64,000 nt of DNA. Origin: an uncultured Gammaproteobacteria bacterium (GTDB taxonomy: Bacteria > Pseudomonadota > Gammaproteobacteria > GCA-002705445 > GCA-002716945). Under the pieces are notes generated by a model. That model was not told the origin of the DNA and did no database searches. It was given only the letters and a program-made list of their open reading frames with translations. This document shows positions 25,096 to 32,940 of this stretch, piece by piece. The DNA lies in contig CAJQLO010000001.1 in NCBI GenBank assembly GCA_905479195.1, positions 276,340 through 340,339 of the forward strand. The letters run 5' to 3'. A program made the translations under genes and the position numbers. Positions within the stretch are counted from its first letter, which is position 1. Each line of letters begins with the position of its first letter.

Positions 25096-25748
25096 AAAGT
25101 CATTCCGTCATAAATCGATATAAGGCAATGGTCAACTCTTTCATCCTTAGCTATGAAATTATTTAACAATTTTATAGATTTAGTGCTAGAAGAATTATCG
25201 TTTTCATCTAATACTTTTCCTTTCCAGATTGTGTTATCTATAATAATTATTCCGCCCGATCTAATCAATTTTAAAGATTTTTCATAATAATCTAAATAAT
25301 TACTCTTGTCAGCATCTATAAATACGAAATCAAATGTATTTTCAAGATTACTGGAAATAAAATTATCCAAGGTATCTTTAGCATTCCCTAGTAAAAGCTC
25401 TATTTTATCATTAAGTTTTAGTCTATCCCAATATTTTTCTGCAATGTGAGTAAACTCTTTAGATTTATCTAGGGCAAATAGCTTTCCATTTTTTGCCATG
25501 CCTTCTGCTATACAAATAGAGCTATATCCTGTAAACACACCTATTTCAATACATTTTGTAAACCCACCTAACGTACAAATCATTTTAATTAATGCTCCTT
25601 GTGCTGCACCAATTTGCATTATAGAGATATCGCCAAGTCCAGATGTCTCATCACGTAGTTCTTTCAAGATAGGAGATTCTTTATAGCCAACTAAATCTAT
25701 ATATGACCTTAATTTATTTGGATCTAATTGAGTATCTTTATGCTTCAT
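25080..25748 (-). CDS. class I SAM-dependent O-methyltransferase
   Basis: Member of the caffeoyl-CoA/catechol O-methyltransferase-like family. The SAM motif is CIEIGVFTGYSSICIAEGM near residue 63; DFVFIDADKSNYLDYYE and GGIIIIDNTIWKG supply metal-binding and catalytic positions. Length 222 aa is usual. The natural substrate is unknown. It sits between yceI and trhO on one strand with almost no spacing. Confidence 0.92.
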   Translation of the reverse strand: MKHKDTQLDPNKLRSYIDLVGYKESPILKELRDETSGLGDISIMQIGAAQGALIKMICTLGGFTKCIEIGVFTGYSSICIAEGMAKNGKLFALDKSKEFTHIAEKYWDRLKLNDKIELLLGNAKDTLDNFISSNLENTFDFVFIDADKSNYLDYYEKSLKLIRSGGIIIIDNTIWKGKVLDENDNSSSTKSIKLLNNFIAKDERVDHCLISIYDGMTLCIKK

Positions 25749-26333
25749 CTATTGTTTAATTGCTTCAAACTCTATTATCAAATCTATTTGATCGCCAACA
25801 AGATCTTTTTTAACAGCATAATTCATGCCAAAGTCTGATCGATTAAAGCTAGCTGTTGCAGATACACCCATCACAATTGGTTTCGTAAAACCAAAGGGGT
25901 ATTTCTCAATTTTATTAATAACAGCGTTTAGAATAATTTTTTTCGATATACCTAGTAATGTTAATTCTCCAGAAACTTTATTAGGGTTTTTATTTAAATC
26001 ATTATTAGCTGCTTTAAAAGTCATTATTGGAAAACTTTTTACATCAAGAAAGTCAGGACTTTTTAAGTGAGCATCTCTTTTCTCATGATTAGTAAATACA
26101 CTGGATGTATCAATAATGATTTCTACATTTGAGAGAATATTTTTATCTTTATCATAAGAGAATGAACCACTGACTTTTTTAAACATTCCGAGTGTTTTTG
26201 CATAGCCAGCATGCTCAACTAGAAATCCTAAACTAAAGTGAGACTCATCAATAACATAGTTATCATCACTAGCAACAACTAATTGAGTAAAAAACATACT
26301 TACAATAATAATTAATGCCTTATTTGTTTTCAT
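25749..26333 (-). CDS. YceI-family periplasmic lipocalin-like protein
   Basis: Secreted YceI-domain protein whose relatives bind long polyprenyl or lipid molecules. The signal peptide is MKTNKALIIIVSMFFTQLVVA; the domain begins YVIDESHFSLGFLVEHAG and contains the strand-rich FKAANNDLNKN and FGMNYAVKK segments. The ATG at 26333 is preferred because GAGGG lies 5-6 nt upstream and it gives a proper signal peptide; a 19-residue upstream extension overlaps the next gene. Confidence 0.93.
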   Translation of the reverse strand: MKTNKALIIIVSMFFTQLVVASDDNYVIDESHFSLGFLVEHAGYAKTLGMFKKVSGSFSYDKDKNILSNVEIIIDTSSVFTNHEKRDAHLKSPDFLDVKSFPIMTFKAANNDLNKNPNKVSGELTLLGISKKIILNAVINKIEKYPFGFTKPIVMGVSATASFNRSDFGMNYAVKKDLVGDQIDLIIEFEAIKQ

Positions 26334-27048
26334 ATTTTTCCCTCTTATATAACCAAAGTATATCCTTTGCAAAAGAAAAAGTAATGACAAATAATGATAT
26401 CAATACTAAATAACTTGATGATGTATCTTTAATATATTGACTATGACAAATTATTAATAAAAATGTTGATAGGGCGCAGCTAATTTTTCTATAATAACTT
26501 TCTGGAAGATCATATCGCATCCATTTATATTTATTCATGGATATTAAAAATAAATATCTATAAGTAGGGATTAAAAATACTGTTATGGATACATCTTTAT
26601 TAAGATATAAAGAGATAGATAGTATTAATATTAATAGAGTATCAGCATCTTGATCAAATATTTCTCCAAAACTATTTTTTTCATTAAATCTTCTTGCTAT
26701 ATACCCATCAACCCCATCCAAGCATAAAGCTAAAAAAGCTATCAAGGCAAAGTAGCTATTATGGTAAAAATTTTTTAAAATATCTTGGTCTGAAAATGCA
26801 TTTATAGATATAGATAGAAGAATTATTGATATTATTACCCTTAAATATGTCACCTCAGAAGCATATGTGAATTTATTTTCCTTAAAATGGTTAAATACAT
26901 AAAATATAAGAGTTGAAATAATTAAAAATAATATAGTATTTTGTAGTACTATTAATAATGTTAGGTCTTTGTATAAAATAGCACCAAGCAATATTATTAA
27001 GGCTAAATATGCTCTCGAGATAGTTTTTAGTATAAAGAAATTAATCAT
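26320..27048 (-). CDS. CDP-alcohol phosphatidyltransferase family protein
   Basis: Integral membrane enzyme that transfers a substituted phosphate from a CDP-activated donor to an alcohol. The full signature D-x2-DG-x2-AR-x8-G-x3-D-x3-D is present in LDGVDGYIARRFNEKNSFGE followed by IFDQDAD near residue 112, so catalysis is expected. About seven hydrophobic segments are seen in 242 aa. It does not look like PgsA or PssA. It is divergent from the dehydrogenase gene with only 20 bp between start codons, which ties it to the pterin-like cluster. Donor and acceptor are unknown. Confidence 0.88.
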   Translation of the reverse strand: MINFFILKTISRAYLALIILLGAILYKDLTLLIVLQNTILFLIISTLIFYVFNHFKENKFTYASEVTYLRVIISIILLSISINAFSDQDILKNFYHNSYFALIAFLALCLDGVDGYIARRFNEKNSFGEIFDQDADTLLILILSISLYLNKDVSITVFLIPTYRYLFLISMNKYKWMRYDLPESYYRKISCALSTFLLIICHSQYIKDTSSSYLVLISLFVITFSFAKDILWLYKREKYENK

Positions 27049-27068
27049 AATTAATATTTAAGTGTAGT

Positions 27069-28052
27069 ATGAAAAAAATAAACGCACAATCATTCTGGAT
27101 TAAGAAAAAAAATAGTAGTTACATAAAAAGCCATACTATTGATTCACCAAAGGAAAACGAGCTTTTAATTCAAACAGTATATAGCGGAATCAGCTATGGA
27201 ACAGAAAAAATTGTTTATACCGGAGCTGTTCCTGGTAGTCAAAAAGAATTAATGAAGTGCCCATATCAAGAGGGAAAATTCGGCTCAGATGTTAAATATG
27301 GATATATGAATATAGGTAAAGTAGTAGAAGGATCATCTAAGTTTAAAGGAAAATATGTATATACATTGTACCCTCATCAAACACATTATGTATTAAATGA
27401 ATCTGAGGTAACTTTAATTTCGGAATCAACACCACTAAAAAGGTGTTTATTGACAGCAAACATGGAGACTGCAGTAAACGGTATGTGGGATACGCTGCCG
27501 TCGTGTGGTGATAAAATATTAGTCATAGGTTCTGGAGTAGTTGGGTTTTTAATGGCCTACTTACTGAGATCCATACCTGGTTGTGAAATATTACTGATTG
27601 ATAGTGATACAAAAAAAAGTAAACTTTCTAAAATATTTAATATTAATTTTAAAACCCAGATACCTAAAAACTATAAAGCAAATATTATTTATGAGTGTTC
27701 TGGTAATGCTGACATTATAAATAGTCTAAGCAAGCATGTTAAAGATGAGGCAACTATTTGTATATTGAGCTGGTATGGAGATAATGTTTCTAGAGTTAAA
27801 TTTGGTGAAGAATTCCTTTCAAAAAGGATTAAGATTATTTTTTCTCAAGTATCAAAAGTTTCTCATAATAGAAGCAAATACTGGAATAATGCCCAAAGAA
27901 GAGAGTTAGCAATTAGTATGTTAAATGATGATAGATTAGATCATCTAGTAGAAAACAAAATGATAAATTTTAATAAACTACCAAAATTTTTCTCTGAAAT
28001 GGTAAAAGGACAGAAATTTTTTTGTAAAGTAGTAAGTTATGGAGATAAATGA
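27069..28052 (+). CDS. zinc-less medium-chain dehydrogenase (BchC-like clade)
   Basis: Medium-chain dehydrogenase/reductase of 327 aa. The N-terminal GroES-like half contains SGISYGTEKIVYTG where alcohol dehydrogenases carry the zinc-binding Cys (typically xxCGxD), so the catalytic zinc ligand is absent. The Rossmann motif is VIGSGVVGFLMAYLL near residue 153 with an acidic residue after strand 2 (LLIDSD), favouring NAD(H). It resembles the MDR clade that includes bacteriochlorophyllide dehydrogenase BchC, which is often found beside PTPS-like genes; this is from memory. It starts the plus-strand run and overlaps the next gene by 4 nt. Confidence 0.85.
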   Translation: MKKINAQSFWIKKKNSSYIKSHTIDSPKENELLIQTVYSGISYGTEKIVYTGAVPGSQKELMKCPYQEGKFGSDVKYGYMNIGKVVEGSSKFKGKYVYTLYPHQTHYVLNESEVTLISESTPLKRCLLTANMETAVNGMWDTLPSCGDKILVIGSGVVGFLMAYLLRSIPGCEILLIDSDTKKSKLSKIFNINFKTQIPKNYKANIIYECSGNADIINSLSKHVKDEATICILSWYGDNVSRVKFGEEFLSKRIKIIFSQVSKVSHNRSKYWNNAQRRELAISMLNDDRLDHLVENKMINFNKLPKFFSEMVKGQKFFCKVVSYGDK

Positions 28053-28453
28053 CTATGTATGAAGTAACTGTAAGAGATAATTTATTTATAGCTCATAGCT
28101 TAAAAGATGATTTTTTTGGGCCAGCTAAAAATCTCCATGGTGCAACTTATGTAATAGATTTGGTGATTAGAAGTCATCGAATAACAGATAAAAATGTTGT
28201 TATAGATATTGGACTTGCGTCAAAATTACTTAATAATTGCATCAAGGCTTATAATTATAAAAATCTTGATGATATTGATTTATTCTCAGGAATAATAACA
28301 ACTACAGAATTTATGGCAAAACAATTAACTGTGGACTTTATAAGCCAATTAAAAAAAGAAAAATTTGATATTTCACAGTTATATTCAATTAAGATGATTT
28401 TAAATGAGTCACATGTTGCATCAGCATCTTATGAACAAAAAATTAATGAATGA
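28049..28453 (+). CDS. PTPS/QueD-fold protein lacking catalytic residues
   Basis: 134-residue T-fold protein of the 6-pyruvoyl-tetrahydropterin synthase family. It keeps the family order (IAHS with His16, NLHGATY with His30, ITTTEF near Glu87, and NESHVASASY near the end). The catalytic Cys is Ala26, the third zinc His is Ala32 (HGA instead of HGH), and LDH reads LDD (Asp75). The standard reaction is therefore unlikely. An intact frame and the surviving Glu and His residues argue for a changed function rather than decay. A second ATG two codons in (28055) is possible. Confidence 0.85.
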   Translation: MTMYEVTVRDNLFIAHSLKDDFFGPAKNLHGATYVIDLVIRSHRITDKNVVIDIGLASKLLNNCIKAYNYKNLDDIDLFSGIITTTEFMAKQLTVDFISQLKKEKFDISQLYSIKMILNESHVASASYEQKINE

Positions 28454-29448
28454 GAAAAATATATTTTATTTATCCTAAATTCGGCAGTACTATTACCGGT
28501 GGAACATTATATGATGTTGAATTGTGTAAGTATTTAAAAAAAATATTTATTTATCACTCTGGTATAGTAGTCAAACATGATATTTCCAGTATTGAGCTTT
28601 TTACAAAATTAAAGAAAATACCAAAAGAGTCCATTATAATAGTAGATGGCTATCTAGCTAACAGAATTAAATATATTATAAAAAAATTTGGCAATATTAG
28701 TTTACTAGTACATCATCCATGCTCACTAGAAGATCCCTCTAAAAGATCATCTAATCTTAAATTATATTTTAATGAAAAAACAGCTTTTACATATGCAAAG
28801 TCAATAACAACTGTAAGTAAATATATGAAATTAAAAATTAGTAAGTATTTAAATAAGAATTTAAAGATACATGTGGTATATCCAGGCATAAGAGATTGTT
28901 TTTTTAATTACAATACTGCTACTAATTCTAAAAACCTTATATCAATTGGTAATATAATTCCAAGGAAAGGACATGAATGGCTGATAAAGTCATTGAGTAA
29001 ATTAAAGTTTGACTGGCATTTAAATATTATAGGAGACTATAGTATTGATAAGGATTATTACCAAAGACTAGATCTTTTAGTCAAGAGTTATGGACTGGAA
29101 GATAAAATAACATTCTTAGGTTCAGTAGAAACTAAGACTATGCTTGATTATTTAAAAAAATCAAAGTTATTCATACTAGCAACACATTATGAAGGCTTTG
29201 GCATGGCATTACTGGAATCTTCAATTTCTGGGGTTAAAGTTATTACTACAGATTTGCCAGTATTAAGGGAAGTATTGAAAAGTAGAGATGTTGATTTTGT
29301 CGAAGAAAATAATATTCAGTCATTAGCTGAAACCATCGAGTATAATTTCAATAATCATGCTTCTAAAACAGTATCTTCTAGCATTGGAAAGTATGGTTGG
29401 AAGAGAGCAGCAAGAAATTTTAAAATGGTGTTATATGGAACAAGATAA
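28450..29448 (+). CDS. family 4 glycosyltransferase
   Basis: GT-B retaining glycosyltransferase, 332 aa. The C-terminal half carries the donor-site motif EGFGMALLE (E-x7-E) near residue 247 and the typical GNIIPRKGHEWLI near 168. It overlaps the preceding PTPS-like gene by 4 nt and the following methyltransferase by 14 nt, so it is part of the same transcript. The acceptor is unknown; the context suggests a sugar placed on a pterin-like or lipid product. Confidence 0.88.
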   Translation: MRKIYFIYPKFGSTITGGTLYDVELCKYLKKIFIYHSGIVVKHDISSIELFTKLKKIPKESIIIVDGYLANRIKYIIKKFGNISLLVHHPCSLEDPSKRSSNLKLYFNEKTAFTYAKSITTVSKYMKLKISKYLNKNLKIHVVYPGIRDCFFNYNTATNSKNLISIGNIIPRKGHEWLIKSLSKLKFDWHLNIIGDYSIDKDYYQRLDLLVKSYGLEDKITFLGSVETKTMLDYLKKSKLFILATHYEGFGMALLESSISGVKVITTDLPVLREVLKSRDVDFVEENNIQSLAETIEYNFNNHASKTVSSSIGKYGWKRAARNFKMVLYGTR

Positions 29449-30307
29449 ATTTTCATTGTCGTGGATTAAAGCACGAGAACAATATGATTTAAAATATAGA
29501 AGTAATTTGTTAAAAGAACAGTATAAAAAAGACAGGTCTTCCTTTGATCGAATCATTGACCTAGGCTCTGGAAATGGGTCATTTTTAAGATACTGTCATT
29601 GCAAGAAAATAATTTTCAAGGAAATGCTTCTTATAGATTATGACTCTAAGCTTTTAAGAGATTTTTATGCGTCAACTTATAGTTATCTAAATGGAAAAGG
29701 CTATAGTATTTTAAAAGAATCTCCGACAAAGTATAAGTTAAAAAAAATAGATATTATAAAAACTAAAAATATTCAATTAATGAATACTGACATTTTAAAA
29801 TCATTAAATATTATTAATAATTACGATTTAATTAGTTTGTCAGCAATGTCAGACATACTTCCAACACTATTTATTAAGAAACTTTTAAATAAAGTAGATA
29901 AAAATAAAGTAATATATTTTTCTATATGTTTTGATGGGAACATTAAATGGGCTTCTAGTCATAAGTATGATAAGTATATTTTAACGATGTTTAATAAAAA
30001 TCAGGAAACGAATAAGAGTTCTGGATATGCAGTTGGCGCAAAAAGCATTAAACTTATAAGAGAGCATAGCATGAAGAAAAAATATAATTTTCAGATTGAA
30101 GACTCTTCTTGGCAGTTAAATTCTTATAATGAAAGTTCTAAATATTTTCAAAAAATGTATTTAGATACAATATATAAACCATTGAAAAAAGATGATATTA
30201 CAGATAAAGATATGCTGAGTGAATGGCGAAAGGTGAAACTGAAAGATATTGTGGCCGGTAAATCAAAAATTGTTGTAGGTCATAAGGATATTTTAATATT
30301 AACGTAA
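29435..30307 (+). CDS. SAM-dependent methyltransferase of the cluster
   Basis: 290-residue class I methyltransferase with motif I IIDLGSGNGSFLRYCHC near residue 39, followed by LLIDYDSKLL (the acidic residue binding the SAM ribose). The C-terminal half has no recognised domain. The ATG at 29435 (MEQDKFSLSWIKAREQYD) is chosen because upstream in-frame starts run deep into the glycosyltransferase gene. The TAATGA junction shares its stop region with the next start. The substrate is unknown. Confidence 0.85.
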   Translation: MEQDKFSLSWIKAREQYDLKYRSNLLKEQYKKDRSSFDRIIDLGSGNGSFLRYCHCKKIIFKEMLLIDYDSKLLRDFYASTYSYLNGKGYSILKESPTKYKLKKIDIIKTKNIQLMNTDILKSLNIINNYDLISLSAMSDILPTLFIKKLLNKVDKNKVIYFSICFDGNIKWASSHKYDKYILTMFNKNQETNKSSGYAVGAKSIKLIREHSMKKKYNFQIEDSSWQLNSYNESSKYFQKMYLDTIYKPLKKDDITDKDMLSEWRKVKLKDIVAGKSKIVVGHKDILILT

Positions 30308-31200
30308 TGAATATTAAAGATACTCTAAAGTATATTCTATCTATTTCAATAATTTATTATATTATTAATCAGTATGGAATTAATATATTTAATATACTTT
30401 CCATTATAGATATACGATATATCATGTTGATTATACTAATCAGTATCATCCAGCATTTTTTATCAGCATACAGGTGGATGTATATTTCTAAAATTACTAA
30501 TCTAAATATTAGTTTTAAAAATTCTATTCAATTTTATTATATATCTACCTTCATGAATAATATTTTACCAGGCGGCATTATAGGAGATATATTTCGTATT
30601 TATCATACAACTGAAAATAAAATTGAAATACTAAAAATGGGTAAGTCTGTACAAGCTGTTATTTTCGAAAGATTATCCGGTCAAATTATGCTGCTTGCTT
30701 TTTTTATAGTTTCTCTAACTTTTTACTTTCTTATAAATAATAAATACGAAGCTTTCTTTTACTTATTTTTCCCTTCATTATTAATATTTTTTATATTTAA
30801 ACTATTTCTGAATAAGAAAATTAAAAAAATGTTAAATGGTAAGAAAATTAGTCATAATATTTATGCAGTTTTTTCTGGAGAGGTCTTTTGGAAGCATTTA
30901 ATGCTTTCGTTTTTCGTTGTGTGCTCATATGTACTTATATATGTAATATCTGCAGTTTCATTAGGGCTAGATATTGATTATCTTGCGTTTATGGTTTTTT
31001 CTCCAATAATCTTATTTTCTATGACTTTACCAATCAGTATTGGGGGCTGGGGGATAAGAGAATTAACTGCTCTTTTACTATCTTTGCTTTTAGGGCTTTC
31101 AGCGTCTGCAAGTATTAGTGTATCCATCATATATGGGATATTAAACTTAATATGTTCTTTGCCAGGACTTTATTTTTTTCTACAAATTAAATCAAAATAA
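30307..31200 (+). CDS. YbhN/UPF0104 flippase-like membrane protein
   Basis: Lysylphosphatidylglycerol-synthase-TM (UPF0104) family membrane protein, 297 aa with about eight segments. Family hallmarks are MNNILPGGIIGDIFRIYH near residue 79, KSVQAVIFERLSGQ near 115 and LPISIGGWGIRELTALLLS near 241. Relatives are thought to move lipid-linked or glycosylated molecules across the membrane. It overlaps the methyltransferase stop and converges with the RibD-like gene by 9 nt. Confidence 0.88.
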   Translation: MNIKDTLKYILSISIIYYIINQYGINIFNILSIIDIRYIMLIILISIIQHFLSAYRWMYISKITNLNISFKNSIQFYYISTFMNNILPGGIIGDIFRIYHTTENKIEILKMGKSVQAVIFERLSGQIMLLAFFIVSLTFYFLINNKYEAFFYLFFPSLLIFFIFKLFLNKKIKKMLNGKKISHNIYAVFSGEVFWKHLMLSFFVVCSYVLIYVISAVSLGLDIDYLAFMVFSPIILFSMTLPISIGGWGIRELTALLLSLLLGLSASASISVSIIYGILNLICSLPGLYFFLQIKSK

Positions 31201-32061
31201 ATCAATATCACATAAAATATCACGGCCCATCTTCATATAAGATATTTTATGCTCATAAACTTCTTTCAATGACTTTTGTTTTGGAATTATAAAACTACTA
31301 ATTCCTTTCCCTAGTATGATTGGACTGATACATAAATGTAATTTATCAAGTAAATTTTTTCCATAAAATTTTGAAATAGTTTTTCCACCACCTTCTATGA
31401 AAACTATTCTTTTATTTAGCTTAGTTAGTAATGATATTATATCTTTTTCATCAAATTGATTATTTATTAGAGGTAATTGAAATATGTTTTGATCTTTTGG
31501 TTTTAATTTATCATGAATAATTTTATAACCATTATCATCTTTATGAGTAAATACATGATATTTTTTACCAAGTTTATTATTTTTATCTAAAATAATCCTC
31601 ATAGGATTTTCACCCTTCACGAGCCTTGTCGTAAGCATGGGGTTATCTGATTTAACAGTATTAGATCCTACAATAATTATATCTGAAATAGCTCTTAACA
31701 TATGTATATGGATAAGATTTTCTTGAGAGCTTATATATTTTGACTCACTTGATTGTGTTGCTATAAACCCATCCAAGGTTTGAGCTAAATGACCTATCAG
31801 GAAAGTCTTTTTACTATTAAATATTATAGGAAGATACAGCTTAAAGAGATTATTCGTATACTCGTCTATATCAAAATTATTATCAATTACTTCTTGTTTC
31901 TCTATATTATATTTATACTTATATTTTTTTTTATTTAATACTTTTTCTATAGTTACCTGAGATGTATCATCAAAATTATCTAGCTTGAAGTATTTAGCTG
32001 CTAAAATTAGTGACCATGAAGATTTTTTTGTTATACTGAGTTTATTAGATTTATTGTTCAT
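31192..32061 (-). CDS. RibD C-terminal (DHFR-like) reductase
   Basis: NADPH-dependent reductase domain related to RibD-C and dihydrofolate reductase. The core starts at residue ~87 with GHLAQTLDGFIATQSSESKY and continues with IIVGSNTVKSDNPMLTTR and FIEGGGKTISKFY, the substrate and NADPH motifs. The ~85-residue N-terminal extension is unlike the RibD deaminase and is not recognised. RibD proper normally has a deaminase domain, so this is unlikely to be the riboflavin enzyme. It converges on the flippase-like gene and completes the cluster. Confidence 0.85.
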   Translation of the reverse strand: MNNKSNKLSITKKSSWSLILAAKYFKLDNFDDTSQVTIEKVLNKKKYKYKYNIEKQEVIDNNFDIDEYTNNLFKLYLPIIFNSKKTFLIGHLAQTLDGFIATQSSESKYISSQENLIHIHMLRAISDIIIVGSNTVKSDNPMLTTRLVKGENPMRIILDKNNKLGKKYHVFTHKDDNGYKIIHDKLKPKDQNIFQLPLINNQFDEKDIISLLTKLNKRIVFIEGGGKTISKFYGKNLLDKLHLCISPIILGKGISSFIIPKQKSLKEVYEHKISYMKMGRDILCDIDLF

Positions 32062-32067
32062 AAGGTT

Positions 32068-32304
32068 ATGGGTTATTTAAAAAGTGTTGTTATCAATATA
32101 ATACATGGGGCGCTCATTATTGTTCCCGTTATAATATTTATTCATTTCACATACTATTATTTTTCTAATTATAGCCCAATTCCGTCTATATATTATTTTT
32201 ATGCTTCAATGGAATTAGGGCCTTTATATCTGACTATAAACTTTTATATTACAGGTTTACTAGGAAGATTCTTTAGTCAAAATCTTAGTTTTAATAATTT
32301 ATAA
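32068..32304 (+). CDS. small membrane protein of unknown function
   Basis: 78-residue ORF with two or three hydrophobic segments (INIIHGALIIVPVIIFIHF near residue 10; GPLYLTINFYITGLLGRFF near 51). It fills the space between the RibD-like gene (7 nt away, divergent) and hisI (6-nt overlap, convergent). The ribosome site is weak (AAGG only 2 nt from the ATG). It is unrecognised, and moderate doubt remains whether it is a gene. Confidence 0.45.
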   Translation: MGYLKSVVINIIHGALIIVPVIIFIHFTYYYFSNYSPIPSIYYFYASMELGPLYLTINFYITGLLGRFFSQNLSFNNL

Positions 32305-32754
32305 TATAGTCGGGTTAGGAGCATCTCCGTATACCTCATCTGGATCGAATACTTTTTCTTTCTCAGTGAAGGTTAACTTTGCTTTTTTACCATCATATTT
32401 TATTTCGCGATAAAAACATGAAAAATAACCAACATGACAGCTTGCATTTCCAGTCACAGTCACTTTAATCCACACGCAGTCTTGATCATCATCAATTAAT
32501 ATATTATCAACCTTTTGTACAAAGCCACTAGTGGCACCTTTATGCCATATACATTTTCTACTTCTACTATAGTAATGAGCCTCTCTTTTTTCAATTGTAA
32601 GCTTAAGAGCTTCTGCATTCATGAACGCATGCATTAATAGGACACCTGTTTTTGTATCAGTAGTAACAACTGGAATAAATCCATCAGAATTAAACTTTGG
32701 ACTAAGCTTATTTCCTTCTTCCACTTCTTTAATTGATATTCTATCTTTAAACAT
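32299..32754 (-). CDS. hisI: phosphoribosyl-AMP cyclohydrolase
   Basis: Third enzyme of histidine biosynthesis, opening the purine ring of PR-AMP. Motifs are HAFMNAEALKLTIEK, YYSRSRKCIWHKGATSG and the zinc-binding ASCHVGYFSCFYR. The usual DCDxD metal motif reads IDDDQDC, with the cysteine shifted; as far as I recall, a HisI subgroup has this form. There is no fused pyrophosphohydrolase (HisE) domain; length 151 aa. It starts 2 nt after the zinc-finger microprotein gene. Confidence 0.93.
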   Translation of the reverse strand: MFKDRISIKEVEEGNKLSPKFNSDGFIPVVTTDTKTGVLLMHAFMNAEALKLTIEKREAHYYSRSRKCIWHKGATSGFVQKVDNILIDDDQDCVWIKVTVTGNASCHVGYFSCFYREIKYDGKKAKLTFTEKEKVFDPDEVYGDAPNPTIL

Positions 32755-32756
32755 AA

Positions 32757-32936
32757 CTAATTTTTTTTAAACATTGATTTCTGTATAAAATTCTTACCGC
32801 AATAATAGCATTCTACAGTTCCATCTTCACTATTAACTTTTAAAAATATTTGAGGATGGCGACCACTTATATCATCACCAGAACAACTTACTGTCTCTAT
32901 ATTGTCTTCTATTAATTTGATATTAGATACTTTCAT
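32757..32936 (-). CDS. zf-CHCC (NDUFS6-like) zinc-finger microprotein
   Basis: 59-residue protein found by reading the gap between hisI and the MOSC gene. It has the CHCC zinc-ligand pattern: VSCSGDD, GRHPQIFLKV and VECYYCGKNF. The family is related to the zinc-binding NDUFS6 subunit of complex I; the bacterial role is uncertain. The stop is 2 nt before the hisI ATG and the start 4 nt after the MOSC stop, so it is co-transcribed. No clear ribosome site is visible. Confidence 0.8.
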   Translation of the reverse strand: MKVSNIKLIEDNIETVSCSGDDISGRHPQIFLKVNSEDGTVECYYCGKNFIQKSMFKKN

Positions 32937-32940
32937 ATAT

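Noticed and set aside
28049-28453. PTPS-like gene as a pseudogene
   Set aside because: The frame is full length, overlaps both neighbours by 4 nt, and conserved non-catalytic family positions are intact; divergence of function fits better than decay.
31192-32061. Riboflavin biosynthesis RibD
   Set aside because: The deaminase domain is missing and the context is not a rib operon; only the reductase domain is present.
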